Below, piece by piece: positions 4,415 to 5,429 of a DNA stretch of 5,429 nt. Both the position numbers and the translations under genes were made by a program. Source of the DNA: Acetobacteraceae bacterium (GTDB taxonomy: Bacteria; Pseudomonadota; Alphaproteobacteria; Acetobacterales; Acetobacteraceae); NCBI GenBank assembly GCA_030039695.1, contig JASHVB010000819.1, positions 1-5,429 on the forward strand. The letters run 5' to 3'. Below the pieces are notes generated by a model, which was not told the DNA's origin, did no database searches, and was given only the letters and a program-made list of their open reading frames with translations. The first letter of the stretch is position 1. Each line of letters opens with the position of its first letter.

Positions 4415-5429
4415 CCGACACGCCCGCCCTACACATCCCACCGCCGGACTTCGTCTCCGACCCGGCGCTGGCGGCGGTGTTGGCGGCGCTGCCGGAAGCG
4501 CGCATCGCTGGCGGAGCAGTACGCGACGTGCTCCTTGGCCGGCCGGTCGCCGATGTCGATCTCGCCACGCCGCGCAAGCCGGATGCGGTGATCGAGACGC
4601 TCACCGAGGCCGGCATACGCGCCGTGCCCACCGGGCTTGGCCACGGCACCGTCACCGCTGTGTCCCGTGGCCGCGGCTACGAAGTGACAACGCTGCGCCG
4701 CGATGTCGAGACCGACGGACGGCACGCAGTCGTCGCCTTCACCGATGACTGGCGCGAGGACGCGGCCCGGCGCGACTTTACCATCAACGCACTGTCGATG
4801 ACGCGCGATGGCGATGTGTTCGACTATTTCGGCGGCATCACCGACCTGCGTGCCGGCGTGCTGCGCTTTGTCGGCGACGCCGCGACGCGCATCGCCGAGG
4901 ACTACCTGCGCATCCTGCGTTTCTTCCGCTTTCTCGCGCGCGGCGCCGCGCAAACGCCCGACCCTGACGCCATCGCAGCAATTCGCGCCGGCGTCCCCGG
5001 CCTCGCGCGCCTTTCCGCCGAGCGGGTCTGGCACGAGCTCAGCCGCATCCTCGCCGCCCCCGATCCCCGCCAGGCTATCGAGCTGATGGCGAAGCTTGGG
5101 GTGCTCGCTGCGGTGATTCCCGAAGGCGCCGATCCGCGGCGGCTGGATCGCCTCCTCTCAGGCGGGGCGCCGGCAGATCCGCTGCTGCGCCTTGCCACAC
5201 TGCTGACGGGCGATCAGGCAGCGGTCGCCGAGCGCCTGCGGCTTTCCGCCTCCGAACGCGACCGGCTGATCGCATTGCGTGCGGCACCGCTGGCGGAGCC
5301 TGCGGCGGACGACTCCAGCCTGCGTCGGCTGCTGGTTGAGTACTCGCCAGATACGTTGATCGGCCGGACCTGGCTTGCTTTCGGCTTTGGCACGGAGTGG
5401 GACGCGCTGCGGCAGCGGCTGGTATCGAT
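4411..5429 (+). CDS. cca: CCA-adding tRNA nucleotidyltransferase, 3' end outside window
   Basis: 339 codons are open from ATG 4411 to the right edge; the family is about 380-420 residues in this group, so the C-terminal end is missing. It adds or repairs the CCA end of tRNAs using CTP and ATP without a template. All class II head motifs are present: GGAVRD (residues 34-39), the metal-binding DVD within DVDLATP (48-54), VTTLRRDVETDGRHA (with the ETDGRHA turn), RRDFTINAL (120-128) that sets the nucleotide-recognition head, FDYFGG, and EDYLRILRFFRF (163-174). The later part is helical and variable, as expected for the neck, body and tail. It overlaps the DUF6111 stop by 4 nt, and the GCACGCCGCACCGCC before the start shows no clear ribosome site, so translation probably depends on coupling. 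No unusual residues were seen in the catalytic motifs. Assignment is very secure. Confidence 0.97.
   Translation, partial: MTDTPALHIPPPDFVSDPALAAVLAALPEARIAGGAVRDVLLGRPVADVDLATPRKPDAVIETLTEAGIRAVPTGLGHGTVTAVSRGRGYEVTTLRRDVETDGRHAVVAFTDDWREDAARRDFTINALSMTRDGDVFDYFGGITDLRAGVLRFVGDAATRIAEDYLRILRFFRFLARGAAQTPDPDAIAAIRAGVPGLARLSAERVWHELSRILAAPDPRQAIELMAKLGVLAAVIPEGADPRRLDRLLSGGAPADPLLRLATLLTGDQAAVAERLRLSASERDRLIALRAAPLAEPAADDSSLRRLLVEYSPDTLIGRTWLAFGFGTEWDALRQRLVS

Noticed and set aside
3948..4748. Plus-strand 266-codon open frame covering the island end, DUF6111 and cca
   Set aside because: It runs out of frame through two well-supported genes and is Arg/Ser/Pro-rich, so it is a shadow.

Overview
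The window looks like chromosomal housekeeping DNA from a GC-rich alphaproteobacterium, most likely Rhodospirillales/Acetobacteraceae. That placement is inferred from the high GC of third codon positions, the alphaproteobacterial protein types (DUF1285, DUF6111, a DUF58/MoxR pair) and their order; no rRNA or other direct marker is present.

Left part (1-1815, minus strand): a MoxR-family AAA+ ATPase gene is followed by a DUF58 (von Willebrand A-like) gene that runs off the left edge. A 69-nt spacer separates them and holds a hairpin that contains the probable ribosome binding site of the DUF58 gene. MoxR-DUF58 pairs are known chaperone-type modules thought to help mature or activate envelope or enzyme complexes.

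Middle (1816-1934): a divergent promoter region between the MoxR gene and the rightward genes. It has a plausible -35/-10 pair on the plus strand and two CCTATAT blocks facing away from each other.

Right part (1935-5429, plus strand): a DUF1285 gene overlaps by 4 nt (GTGA) a CoA-pyrophosphatase-type Nudix hydrolase gene. Further on, a small two-helix DUF6111 membrane protein gene overlaps by 4 nt (ATGA) the gene for the CCA-adding tRNA nucleotidyltransferase, which is cut by the right edge. From memory of related genomes these four genes usually sit side by side. Here about 1.0 kb without any convincing intact gene (3149-4168) separates the two pairs.

That 1-kb stretch is the odd part of the window. 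It begins with a 9-bp perfect hairpin just after the Nudix stop. On its minus strand one reading frame runs from 3942 to 3181 with four internal stop codons. Part of that frame has codon-position base use like a real GC-rich gene, which suggests a decayed, possibly acquired, coding sequence; I could not assign it to a family. No clear novel system is visible. The points most worth checking are this island, the SD-containing hairpin in the moxR-DUF58 spacer, and two active-site motif substitutions (Walker A of MoxR, Nudix box of the hydrolase).
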